From Phycisphaerales bacterium (lineage in GTDB: Bacteria > Planctomycetota > Phycisphaerae > Phycisphaerales > UBA1924), in NCBI GenBank assembly GCA_028279375.1, contig JANQNW010000016.1:124001-188000 (forward strand): a stretch of DNA of 64,000 bases. Reading direction: 5' to 3'. Numbering within the stretch: the first letter of the stretch is position 1; each line of letters begins with the position of its first letter. Positions 46,317 through 55,001 of the stretch are shown here, piece after piece. The position numbers and the translations under genes were made by a program. The notes below the pieces were generated by a model that had not been told where the DNA came from, ran no database searches, and saw only the letters and a list, made by a program, of their open reading frames with translations.

Positions 46317-47252
46317 ATGAATACGATCGAAGCCGTCACGACCACAAATCTCTCCCTTCAGGGGCGTCGCTCAGGCAAGGTTCGAGATACGTATCAGGCG
46401 ACATCGGACGCGGGCGAAGAACTCATCGTCGTCGTCGCGACCGATCGAATCTCAGCCTTCGACGTTGTTCTTCCGACGCCGATTCCGGGAAAGGGGCGCT
46501 TGCTCACTGAGATTTCGAGTCACTGGTTCCGCTTCATCGAGGGGCGATCGCTCTGTTCGACGTATGTGCTCGGAGAGGATCCGGCGATGATCGGTGGCCT
46601 CTCTGAGGAGGAGCGGGCACTGATTGAGGGTCGAGTGACGATCGGAAAGCGATGCAATGTGGTTCCGATCGAGTGTGTCGCCCGCGGGTACCTGGCAGGA
46701 TCAGGATGGGGCGAGTATCAGCAGTCACAGTCAGTCTGCGGAATCGAACTACCTCCTGGACTCACGCAGTGCGACCAGCTGCCGGAGCCGATCTTCACCC
46801 CCGCGACGAAGGCCGAGCAGGGTGAGCATGATGAGAACATCTCATTCGAGCGAGCCTGTGAGATCGTCGGGACCCCGGTCATGGAGCGACTTCGAACGCT
46901 GACCCTTGAGATGTACTCGCAGGCTGCGGACTACGCTCGCGAGCGAGGGATCATCCTCGCGGACACGAAGTTCGAATTCGGCATGCCGGTGGGCGAGGAG
47001 ATGGACCCCGAGGGGCTCATCCTCATCGATGAGGCTCTCACGCCTGATTCTTCACGATTCTGGCCGGCGTCCGAATATGAGCCCGGTCGTGATCAGCCCA
47101 GCTTCGACAAGCAGTATGTCCGCGAATATCTGCTCGGCCGCGTGAAAGCCGGCGAGTGGGACAAGTCGGATCCTGGGCCGGAATTGCCGCCGGAGGTCGT
47201 CGACAACACGCTTGCGAAGTACCGCGAGGCTCGCGACCGACTCTTTGCCTGA
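46317..47252 (+). CDS. purC: SAICAR synthetase
   Basis: Phosphoribosylaminoimidazole-succinocarboxamide synthase of purine synthesis. Typical stretches are QGRRSGKVRDTYQA, VVATDRISAFDVVLPTPIPG, VVPIECVARGYLAGSGWGEY, FTPATKAEQGEHDENISF, ILADTKFEFGM and LIDEALTPDSSRFWP. The 311-residue length fits the eukaryote-like/long bacterial type. It is the last housekeeping gene before the polysaccharide locus; 198 bases separate it from the NusG-like gene, so its promoter could feed into that locus. Confidence 0.96.
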   Translation: MNTIEAVTTTNLSLQGRRSGKVRDTYQATSDAGEELIVVVATDRISAFDVVLPTPIPGKGRLLTEISSHWFRFIEGRSLCSTYVLGEDPAMIGGLSEEERALIEGRVTIGKRCNVVPIECVARGYLAGSGWGEYQQSQSVCGIELPPGLTQCDQLPEPIFTPATKAEQGEHDENISFERACEIVGTPVMERLRTLTLEMYSQAADYARERGIILADTKFEFGMPVGEEMDPEGLILIDEALTPDSSRFWPASEYEPGRDQPSFDKQYVREYLLGRVKAGEWDKSDPGPELPPEVVDNTLAKYREARDRLFA

Positions 47253-47450
47253 CGGGATTGCACACCCTGATCAGGGGGCTGCAGATTCTCTGTGGATACC
47301 TGCCGAACCCCCCAATGGAGGCTGACGTAGCATCCGAGGCAGCATTCGCGCGGACGGGCTATCCCTTTGCCCTCGGGCCGCCAAAGGCCGTGGCGCCATC
47401 GGACCGATTGAGTTCTCGGTCGAAGGCGACGTCGGGTCGACTGCCGGCGA

Positions 47451-48062
47451 ATGGGGTTGGATTCGATGGAATCCGGTGTGACAGAGCGTCTCAGTGCGCG
47501 CACCACTCTTTCCGGGGGAGGTGGCAGGGGGTTCGGTGCGCCCACCCGGCCTGGAGACCACTCCGAGCTCAGTTCCGGGACTCGCTGGCACGTCCTACAG
47601 ACTCGCACTCGTCAGGAGAAAGCCCTCGGCGAGGTGCTCGAGGCCCGAGGGATCTCCTTTTTCCTGCCGTTGGTGAAGCGAGTCGCCTATCACGGCGGGA
47701 GACGCCGGATCGTCGAGACGCCCTTGTTCTCGGGCTATCTCTTCCTTCAGGGCTCGCTTGACGACTCGTACTTCGCGATTTCGACGAAGCGAGTCGCCCG
47801 CGCCGTGCCGGTTCTGGACCAGGAGAGACTCAAGTCTGAGCTCGCACAGATTCGATTCGCGCTGAGCCAGGGTGGTGTCCTTGATCCCTATCCATATCTG
47901 ACACGGGGGCGACGAGCCTGCGTGGTTGGCGGTCCATTCCGCGGCCTCGAGGGCGTCGTCGAGTCTCGCATGCGCGAGGATCGACTGGCTCTGCAGGTAC
48001 ACACACTCGGTCGTGAGACAAGTCTCGAGATCGACGCCAGCTTGCTTGAACCCCTGGATTGA
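47451..48062 (+). CDS. Specialised NusG-family antitermination protein (RfaH/UpxY-like)
   Basis: Contains an NGN domain (TRWHVLQTRTRQEKALGEVL, ISFFLPLVKRV, ETPLFSGYLFLQGS; about residues 43-150). A KOW-type C-terminal domain follows (RRACVVGGPFRGLEGVVE, about 160-200). The 42-residue N-terminal tail is low-complexity, and an alternative ATG at 47466 would drop five residues. General NusG normally sits beside secE and rplK; this copy instead opens a glycan locus, the position of RfaH, LoaP and UpxY paralogues that keep polymerase processive through long operons. It probably binds the paused polymerase in its own leader. The next gene begins 368 bases downstream. Confidence 0.88.
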   Translation: MGLDSMESGVTERLSARTTLSGGGGRGFGAPTRPGDHSELSSGTRWHVLQTRTRQEKALGEVLEARGISFFLPLVKRVAYHGGRRRIVETPLFSGYLFLQGSLDDSYFAISTKRVARAVPVLDQERLKSELAQIRFALSQGGVLDPYPYLTRGRRACVVGGPFRGLEGVVESRMREDRLALQVHTLGRETSLEIDASLLEPLD

Positions 48063-48430
48063 CCGATGCAGGGGGCGTTGCGGCGCTCGCGGCCGCAGAC
48101 ATCCCGGGATGCGTAGGGCCATCGCCGTGTGGAGGAAACTCGCGTGCGCGACGTGGGCGAAGCCCGCCCTGATTCCGAATAACGGGCTCGCTCGAGCGAT
48201 CTGATGAGCGTGAGTCAACAGGGAATCCTGCAGTTCGTCAGTTGGACTACAGCGTGGATGATCTGGACAGCCAGCGCGGATCCGGCAAGGCATGGGGAAT
48301 GTGTTTTCCCAGGCCGCGCGGTTTCACCGGTGTGACGAAGTTTGGAAGTGAGAGTCTCCGGGCCATATCCGATTCATGACTCGCGACGCGGGGGAAGTCC
48401 CTGCGCACCACGCGACGGAGAAGGCCAGCG
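48063..48430. other. 368-base gap between the NusG-like gene and the glycan operon
   Basis: No gene was found. A weak inverted repeat (GGGAA / TTCCC, 48295-48310) and a ribosome site GGAGAAGG just before 48431 are all that can be named. This untranslated leader is where a loading or pause site for the upstream NusG paralogue would be expected, but I cannot point to a specific element. Confidence 0.5.
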
Positions 48431-51400
48431 ATGACGATCAATATGCTTCACAACGCAAGGCAGTCTGTAGTGAGTTCAGTTTCCGGTCGGCGACACATCG
48501 CGCACTGGATGCTGGCGTTCGTGATCGGATTTGGCGCCCTGAGCGCTCGCGCCGCGGCGGAGGTCCGGCATGCGCTCATCGAGGCGCCGACCCTGGTCAC
48601 GGTGGAACTCGAAACGGACTATCTGCCGTACGACCTCTGTTTCTCCGATCACGCCAATGAGGCGCGTCGGATCGTCTCCGAACTGGCGGCCGGCCAGATC
48701 TCTGATCCAGGGCAGCTCTATGTGATCTCGCTCCCGCAGGCGCCTGCGCGATTCAGCATCCCCTCTCTTGACGGGGCGCGGGATCTGAATGGCGACTTGA
48801 TCCCGGAACGCAGCGTCTCACGAACGCGCCGGAACTACGAAGACGCCCTGGACGAGGCGCTCCTGGACATTCTCACAGGCGTACGCGAAGCACGTCCCGG
48901 AGCGATGCTCTCCATCGAGGGCGTTCGCGACATCAAGAATCGCAATCGGGTCCGATTCGCCGAGTCCGGCGCCGCCCTTGACTTCATCTACTTCGATAAG
49001 GACCTGATGCGACGCGTTCCTCGCAGCCGTCGAAGCGCCGACATGTCGCGCATTCTCCGCTCGCTTACGCGCTGGCTCGAACAGAACGGCATGAACGAGA
49101 ATCACTTCATGGTGCTCCGAGCACGGGACCAGTGGATCGCCGCGGGTGTCGGTTCGGAGGCGCCGATCGAGAGCTTCAGTGAAGAGGAGCTCGAGGAGAT
49201 CGCGAACGCGTGGGTCGATGAGGATCCCGGAGATGGACCTGAGATCGCCGTCGGCGAGCAGCCGCCCGCGCCTTCCGAGCGTCAGCAGCCGGTCGCGAGC
49301 GCGCACCTCCAGGCGCCGAGCGAATCGGGTCAGCCTGCGCAACAGCAGATGCGCGCCGCGGCGAAGTCTCCAGACCTTAATGGGGACGGGCGTGTGAACG
49401 CAGAGGACAGTGCGATCCTGCTTGGACTGTGGGGTTCGAACAACGCTGACGCAGACCTTGACAGCAGTGGCAAGGTCGGCAGTGACGACCTCGCGATCCT
49501 GATCGGTCACTTCTCGGAGTCGAGCGCTCCGGCGGCCGTCGCCGGCGAGTTCAGGCCGTTCCTGAATCGATATTTCCAGGGTTCCGGCCAGGGCGTCGAG
49601 TTCTCGATGACCGAAGGCGGTGGCCCTGAAGTCCTCGTGGTGTTCCAGGTGTGGTCCCATGACCTTGGGCGCGCTGAGATGGCGTTCGAGGATCGCGAGG
49701 CGCCCTTTGAGTATCCGTCGGCGCTGTTCGATCTCGTGAGTCCGGGTCCTGCTCAACTTCAGGCGATTGTCAAGAACTACGCGCAGGAAACGCTCTCGAC
49801 GTTCGTACTCGACCTTGAGGTTGTGGCGAACGAGGAGCAGATTGCCGGCGGTGATGATCCGGAGCGTCCGATCTCTGGCGCGGAGCCTCGCGCTGTCATC
49901 GAGGTAATGGACACGACCACACAGCGCATGGCGCCCCATACGGTGCATGTGCATGCGACGAGTTCGAATCTCGGAAGTCCGGAATACATGTGGCAGCGCG
50001 CCACGATCGAATGGGATTTCGGCGACCGTTCGGGTCAGCGTCAGACGACGACTGATCCGCGATCAGGGCGCATCGTCGATCTGAGCTCGGAGCAGGTTGG
50101 CTTCAACGCGGCGTATATCTATCGAGTGCCCGGCACCTACACGATCACGATGCGCATTACGAACGAGATGGGCCTGAGTCATTCGACAAGCAAGACCGTG
50201 ACGATCCATCCGGATGCGCGCAGCAAGCGCTATGTGGATGGCGTGAGTGGCTCCGACTCGAATTCCGGCAGCTCTCCCTCTGACGCATGGCGAACGATCA
50301 GCCATGCGATCGAGAACCTTCAGAGCGACTCGTCTCTCTATCTGAAGCGCGGCCAGGTCTTCGGCGCCTCCGAGCGTCTCCAGGTCGGTCGCGTCAAGAA
50401 CGTCTACATCGGCGAGTATGGTCCGGGTTCGGGCAAACCGATCGTTCGCTGGCTTGGTTCGCCGGAGCGCGGGACCTTCTGGCAGCACAGCGCTCATGGC
50501 GAGAACATCATGGTCGAGAACCTCGTCTTCCAGACGACCTACGGATTCGATGACGAGGTCAACGGCGTCCGAGCGCTCGAGCCGAATGCGAAGATGTCGA
50601 CGATCGTCAACTGCGAATTCCGCGGCAAGGACGTTAACGACGCATTCTCACGGGTCATCTCGACGACGAGCGGTGTGACGGGCGTGCTCGCGCAGAACAT
50701 CTACAGCTCGAAGGTCAACGGTCGAGCGATGCCCTTCCGCGGCTCTGATCACTGTTACATCGGCGTCGTCATCGACGGCGGCTCGAAGCTGCTGATGCGC
50801 GGCGGATTCTCAGGCATGGACCGCCTGAACTCGTCCTGGTGCAGCTTTATCAAGGGCGACTTCGGTGGCGGCGGCGTTCGCTACGGTCGCGTGCAGTGGG
50901 GGTACCTGTATCAGAGCCTCCTGCACGAGGGCGTGAACGACATCGGTCATGACGACGCAGACACCGACTACATCGTGATTGACGGTTGCATCTTCGACGA
51001 TCCGCCTGGTGGTCTCGGCAGCGTCATTGTCCATCACAACGCTCAGAACCTCATGATGCGCAACAATGTCTTCATCAATGATGAGGATTACAGGGCGACC
51101 ATGAAGGCGAAGACGAGCAGCACATTCAGCGGGCTCTATGGCCTCGAGAACTTCGACATTCTCAACAACACTTTCATCGTGCGCGATCGTTCGAAGCACT
51201 CAACGATCATTGATCTTCGGAATGCCGATTATGAGATCACCAACGTGCGTATCTGCAACAATCTCTTCGCGACTCCGGCGAGCTTCAATCAGGAGTTCAT
51301 TCGAATGGACTCGTTCGACGGCTTGACGGAGGCGGTGAATAACGTGTATCCGGATCTTGGCAACGCACATGCGTACTTCGAGATCGCCGGCGCCGCTGTC

Positions 51401-51634
51401 ACCTGGCAGCCGTGGGACACCTCCCCCAAGACCGAGAACGAAGCTCGCGAATCCGTCAATCAGTCGGAGCTCCGGGCGCCGACATTCGGCCTTGGCGGGT
51501 CCCACTACCCGATCTCCAGTTCGAACGGTCGTCCGGTGCCTGGGGTCGTGGCGGATTTCCATGGCCAGGCGCGTGAGGCCGCCGGCCGAAGCTCGTGGAC
51601 AGTCGGCGCGGTCGATGGAAGCGAGCGAGACTGA
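48431..51634 (+). CDS. Exported right-handed beta-helix protein with internal dockerin-like repeats and PKD domain
   Basis: A 1067-residue protein with an N-terminal export signal (MLAFVIGFGALSARAAAE, after a 25-residue n-region). Domain order: an unknown domain (about 45-260); a Gln/Pro linker; two dockerin-like repeats (LNGDGRVNAEDSAILLGLWG and DLDSSGKVGSDDLAILIGHF, 314-360); a beta-rich domain; and a PKD-like domain (about 487-592, WDFGDRSG and YRVPGTYTITMRITNEMGL). A parallel beta-helix (about 600-1060) opens with KRYVDGVSGSDSNSGSSPSD, the usual phrase before such helices. Beta-helix folds are typical of polysaccharide lyases, epimerases and adhesins. Its place at the head of the glycan operon suggests it modifies, trims or holds the polymer outside the cell. 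Confidence 0.8.
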   Translation: MTINMLHNARQSVVSSVSGRRHIAHWMLAFVIGFGALSARAAAEVRHALIEAPTLVTVELETDYLPYDLCFSDHANEARRIVSELAAGQISDPGQLYVISLPQAPARFSIPSLDGARDLNGDLIPERSVSRTRRNYEDALDEALLDILTGVREARPGAMLSIEGVRDIKNRNRVRFAESGAALDFIYFDKDLMRRVPRSRRSADMSRILRSLTRWLEQNGMNENHFMVLRARDQWIAAGVGSEAPIESFSEEELEEIANAWVDEDPGDGPEIAVGEQPPAPSERQQPVASAHLQAPSESGQPAQQQMRAAAKSPDLNGDGRVNAEDSAILLGLWGSNNADADLDSSGKVGSDDLAILIGHFSESSAPAAVAGEFRPFLNRYFQGSGQGVEFSMTEGGGPEVLVVFQVWSHDLGRAEMAFEDREAPFEYPSALFDLVSPGPAQLQAIVKNYAQETLSTFVLDLEVVANEEQIAGGDDPERPISGAEPRAVIEVMDTTTQRMAPHTVHVHATSSNLGSPEYMWQRATIEWDFGDRSGQRQTTTDPRSGRIVDLSSEQVGFNAAYIYRVPGTYTITMRITNEMGLSHSTSKTVTIHPDARSKRYVDGVSGSDSNSGSSPSDAWRTISHAIENLQSDSSLYLKRGQVFGASERLQVGRVKNVYIGEYGPGSGKPIVRWLGSPERGTFWQHSAHGENIMVENLVFQTTYGFDDEVNGVRALEPNAKMSTIVNCEFRGKDVNDAFSRVISTTSGVTGVLAQNIYSSKVNGRAMPFRGSDHCYIGVVIDGGSKLLMRGGFSGMDRLNSSWCSFIKGDFGGGGVRYGRVQWGYLYQSLLHEGVNDIGHDDADTDYIVIDGCIFDDPPGGLGSVIVHHNAQNLMMRNNVFINDEDYRATMKAKTSSTFSGLYGLENFDILNNTFIVRDRSKHSTIIDLRNADYEITNVRICNNLFATPASFNQEFIRMDSFDGLTEAVNNVYPDLGNAHAYFEIAGAAVTWQPWDTSPKTENEARESVNQSELRAPTFGLGGSHYPISSSNGRPVPGVVADFHGQAREAAGRSSWTVGAVDGSERD

Positions 51635-51687
51635 ATCAACGCGGCGTCCGGGCTCTGGCGGGCCCGGGCGCTGATTGCTCATACGGC

Positions 51688-52611
51688 ATGGATGGACACG
51701 TGACTCAGACCGAAGTCTGCGCAGACACGACAGAGGCCCAGATTCCGCACACGCCGCGAAGAAGCGCAGACTTCTTCGTCATCGGCGGGGGCAAATGCGG
51801 CACGACGACGCTGCACGATTATCTCGCTCGTCATCCTGCGCTGTGCATGAGCTTCCCGAAGGAGCCTTGCTTCTACAGCCGCAAGGAACTTACCGAGGAT
51901 GTGGCCTCGTGGTATGCCGGGCTCTTCGAGAACGCGGCTGAGAACCAGTTGTGCGGCGAATCCTCAACGGCCTACTCGCGCTGGCCGCACACGCCGGACG
52001 TCGCGAGCAGAATTGCCGCGGTGGTCCCGGATGCAAAATTCATCTATGTGATGCGCCATCCTGCAGAGCGGGCGTATTCGCACTTCGCTTATCACATGCG
52101 TGACGGCGTTGAGATGCCCTTCATGCAGGCGCTCGACGCGCATCCTGAGTACATCGATGTCAGTCGATACATGATGCAGATCGAGCGGTATCTGCGATTC
52201 TTCGGTCGAGAGGCGTTTCACTTTGTCCTCTTCGAAGAGCTGACACGTGATCCGGCCGCGACGCTCGCACGCATCGAACAGTTCCTCGGTGTTGAGGCTC
52301 TTGATCTTGTCTCCGGCGCTCCCGTGAACAGGAATAAGTCGGGCGCCGAACGGCATCTCCGGCGGAGAACTGTGCGTCGCCTTCGTCGGGCGCCGTTGAT
52401 GTCCCGGTTGATTGACGTCACACCCACGCCGATAAAGTCAGTCGCCATGGGTTTCCTGCGGAGGAGCCACGCCGCAAGGAGGATCGAGGATTCGTACGGC
52501 CTCGATCCGATGAGCCTTGAGGAACGACGCCTCGTTCTCGATCGTGTTCACGATGACACGGTTCGACTCGAAGAATTTCTGGGAGTCGATCTCTCGGCCT
52601 GGAAGTCATAG
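51688..52611 (+). CDS. Sulfotransferase (PAPS-dependent), copy 1
   Basis: Cytosolic or membrane-peripheral transferase moving sulfate from PAPS to a hydroxyl, here presumably of a sugar. The 5'-phosphosulfate loop is FFVIGGGKCGTTTLHDYLAR and the 3'-phosphate site is YVMRHPAERAYSHF with the conserved Arg and Ser. The GESSTAYSRWP segment between them is typical of the NodH/heparan-type group. ATG 51688 (MDGHVTQTEV) is used; GTG 51700 is possible. It lies 53 bases after the beta-helix gene and 21 bases before the flippase gene. Closely similar to copy 2 in layout. Confidence 0.9.
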   Translation: MDGHVTQTEVCADTTEAQIPHTPRRSADFFVIGGGKCGTTTLHDYLARHPALCMSFPKEPCFYSRKELTEDVASWYAGLFENAAENQLCGESSTAYSRWPHTPDVASRIAAVVPDAKFIYVMRHPAERAYSHFAYHMRDGVEMPFMQALDAHPEYIDVSRYMMQIERYLRFFGREAFHFVLFEELTRDPAATLARIEQFLGVEALDLVSGAPVNRNKSGAERHLRRRTVRRLRRAPLMSRLIDVTPTPIKSVAMGFLRRSHAARRIEDSYGLDPMSLEERRLVLDRVHDDTVRLEEFLGVDLSAWKS

Positions 52612-52632
52612 GCCGTTGGCAGTCACTTTCGT

Positions 52633-54051
52633 ATGAGCACAGTCTCAATCCAGGAAGATGCGAGGGCGATCGAGCCGGATCAGGAGGCGACACAACCCTC
52701 TTCCGGTTCGGGCGGCTCGCTGCGACGTCGAGCGATTCGGGCGGCGGCCTGGGCGTTCGCCGGCGATGGCGCACAACAGGCGCTGAGGCTGGCGGCGAAT
52801 CTCGTTGTTGCGCGCCTCCTCGTCCCGGAGCATTTCGGGCTCATGGCGATCGTCAACGTGGTCGTGCTCGGCGTGGAGATGTTCGCGGACATTGGCATTC
52901 GCGCCAGTGTGATCCGGAGTCAACGCGGCGAGGATCCGGAGTTTCTGAATACAGCATGGACCATCCAGGTCCTCCGCGGTGTTCTGTTCTACATCGTCAT
53001 CTGCGCACTCGCGTGGCCGGTTGCCGCGGCGTACGGCGCGAGGGACGCCGGCGCACAGGCACTTGTCTATCTGCTTCCCGTGGCAGGGATCACCGCGCTG
53101 CTTCACGGGTTCACATCGACGAAAGTGCTCACGCTGAATCGCCGTTTGGACCTTGGGCGTGTTGTCGGTCTCAATATCAGTTGTCAGATCTTCAGCATCA
53201 GCGTGATGATCATCTGGGCGGCCGTCTCTCCCTCAGTCTGGGCGCTCGTCGCCGGACACGTGAGCTATGCGGCCATGCGGACGGCGCTGAGTTTCTTCGT
53301 TGCGCCCGGCGTATCAAACCGATTCGCCTGGCATCGAGAGAGCGTTCGGGAGCTCTTCGGCTTCGGTAAGTGGATCTTCCTATCCACGCTTCTGATGTTC
53401 CTCGCGAAGAAGGGCGATCGAGCCCTGCTCGGGGCGTTCGTTCCACTTGAGTTGCTTGGGGCCTACGCAATTGCTGCGCAGCTGGCGGAGGCGATCAGGA
53501 AGATCATCAAGCGTCAGGCCGGGCGCGTGATGCTGCCTGTCTGTTCCCGCCTGCTGGAGCGCGACGATCCAGCCCGATTGCGCCGTGCGCTCTGGAAAGT
53601 CCGAGGCAGTCTCCTCGCGGTGGCCGTCGCGCCGCTGAGTCTGCTCTCAATCTTCGGACAGCCGGTGATTGGGGTGCTCTACGGCGCCAAGTATGCGGAG
53701 GCTGGCTGGATGTTGCAGCTGCTTGCGATCGGCGCCATCGGATCCGTGATCGTGATGACATACCTGCCTGTCATGCTCGCGCACGGTGACTCGTTCTCAA
53801 ACTTCGTCATGTCCGGATGGCGGTTCGCCCTGAAGGCAGGCGCAATGGTCGGGTGCTGGGTGCTTTGGACGACACTCGGTGGCTCCGGTGTCGTCGGTCT
53901 CGTCGCCGGTGTCGCAGCAGCCCCATTCCTGCTCTATGTCCCCGTCGCTCTCGCGATGCGGCGATACGGCGTCTGGATGCCGTGGTTGGATCTCATCGCC
54001 GCAGGCGCGGGTGGAAGTCTGATCTTTCTTGGGAGTATCGCCCTCTCATGA
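52633..54051 (+). CDS. Wzx-type polysaccharide flippase (MOP/PST family)
   Basis: Membrane carrier expected to flip undecaprenyl-linked oligosaccharide to the periplasmic face. About 12 hydrophobic helices are visible. The N-terminal AAWAFAGDGAQQALRLAANLVVARLLVPEHFGLMAIV is the usual first-helices signature, and an RLDLGRVVGLNISCQIFSI-type helix follows near 175. The N-terminal 35 residues are a charged extension. The length of 472 residues is normal. The stop overlaps the next gene's ATG (ATGA at 54048). It places the locus in the Wzx/Wzy-dependent class. Confidence 0.9.
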   Translation: MSTVSIQEDARAIEPDQEATQPSSGSGGSLRRRAIRAAAWAFAGDGAQQALRLAANLVVARLLVPEHFGLMAIVNVVVLGVEMFADIGIRASVIRSQRGEDPEFLNTAWTIQVLRGVLFYIVICALAWPVAAAYGARDAGAQALVYLLPVAGITALLHGFTSTKVLTLNRRLDLGRVVGLNISCQIFSISVMIIWAAVSPSVWALVAGHVSYAAMRTALSFFVAPGVSNRFAWHRESVRELFGFGKWIFLSTLLMFLAKKGDRALLGAFVPLELLGAYAIAAQLAEAIRKIIKRQAGRVMLPVCSRLLERDDPARLRRALWKVRGSLLAVAVAPLSLLSIFGQPVIGVLYGAKYAEAGWMLQLLAIGAIGSVIVMTYLPVMLAHGDSFSNFVMSGWRFALKAGAMVGCWVLWTTLGGSGVVGLVAGVAAAPFLLYVPVALAMRRYGVWMPWLDLIAAGAGGSLIFLGSIALS

Positions 54052-55001
54052 ATCCGGTTGCGCATGACAACCTTGATCGGTCGAACGAGGCCAGGCGCCC
54101 GTCAAGGGAAGGTAAAGCGTCCCCGCTGCCGTCATTCCTGATCATTGGCGCTGCGAAATCGGGGACCTCGACGCTGTACCAACATCTGGCGCGACATCCA
54201 GAAATCTGCATGTCGTCGATTTCGGAGCCATCGTTCTTCAGCGACGATGACGCGTTCGCGCGAGGGATTGACTGGTATCGCTCGCTTTTCGCATCATGGC
54301 GACCGGGTCAGATCTGTGGGGAGAAGTCCACGGGCTACGCGCGCTGGCCGGAGGAGCCGGAGGCTCCGCAGCGAATCGCGAGCGCGCTTCCGGAGGTGAA
54401 GCTTCTCTACATCATGCGCCATCCGGTCGATCGCGCGTACTCGCACTACGTGCATCGCGTCGCGAAGGAGCTTCATCGGGGCGAACGAATCTCGATCGCG
54501 TTTTCCGAGCATGTTCGGGACGACACGATATGTATCAACAGCGGATTCTACATGCGACAGATCGAGCGGTACCTCGACCACTTCGATCGGTCGTCGGTGC
54601 ATTTGATGCTCTTCGACGATCTCATCGCAGATCGTGAGGGCGCCATCGACGCCGCTCTCGAGTTCATCGGTCTCAAGACGCATATGGATGTCTACAAAGA
54701 TGGCGACATCAAGAAGAACACCGCGGCGCGCAACAGATATCACTCTGCCCGCCAGGACATGATGCGTCCGATCCGGAAATTGCCCGGAGTTCGGTCCATG
54801 CGCGGGCTCGTGCCGCGCAGTCTGAAGGATGGCGCCTATTCACTCATCTCGCGATCTCCCTATGGTCGCCGGGTCGCCGGGGCGCATACGCCTCCACCGC
54901 TCAAATCGAGCGAGCGCAGAGAGCTTCTCGCGACGTACAGAGATGAGAACGCTCGTCTGGCCGAGTTCCTCGGACGCGACCTCTCGCACTGGAATGACTA
55001 G
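54048..55001 (+). CDS. Sulfotransferase (PAPS-dependent), copy 2
   Basis: The PSB loop is FLIIGAAKSGTSTLYQHLAR, the 3'-PB site LYIMRHPVDRAYSHYVHRV, and the intervening GEKSTGYARWPEEPEAPQRI matches copy 1 in style. The residues after about 210 run through a long basic segment (SARQDMMRPIRKLPGVRSMR) before a C-terminal helix. The 317-residue protein starts at the ATG that overlaps the flippase stop. It likely came from duplication of copy 1, since domain order, length and closing phrase (AEFLGRDLSHWND versus EEFLGVDLSAWKS) agree. Its acceptor sugar would differ. Confidence 0.9.
   Translation: MNPVAHDNLDRSNEARRPSREGKASPLPSFLIIGAAKSGTSTLYQHLARHPEICMSSISEPSFFSDDDAFARGIDWYRSLFASWRPGQICGEKSTGYARWPEEPEAPQRIASALPEVKLLYIMRHPVDRAYSHYVHRVAKELHRGERISIAFSEHVRDDTICINSGFYMRQIERYLDHFDRSSVHLMLFDDLIADREGAIDAALEFIGLKTHMDVYKDGDIKKNTAARNRYHSARQDMMRPIRKLPGVRSMRGLVPRSLKDGAYSLISRSPYGRRVAGAHTPPPLKSSERRELLATYRDENARLAEFLGRDLSHWND

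Noticed and set aside
48295..48310. GGGAA/TTCCC inverted repeat as an ops-like element for the NusG paralogue
   Set aside because: Five-base arms are expected by chance and no known recruitment sequence is recognised.
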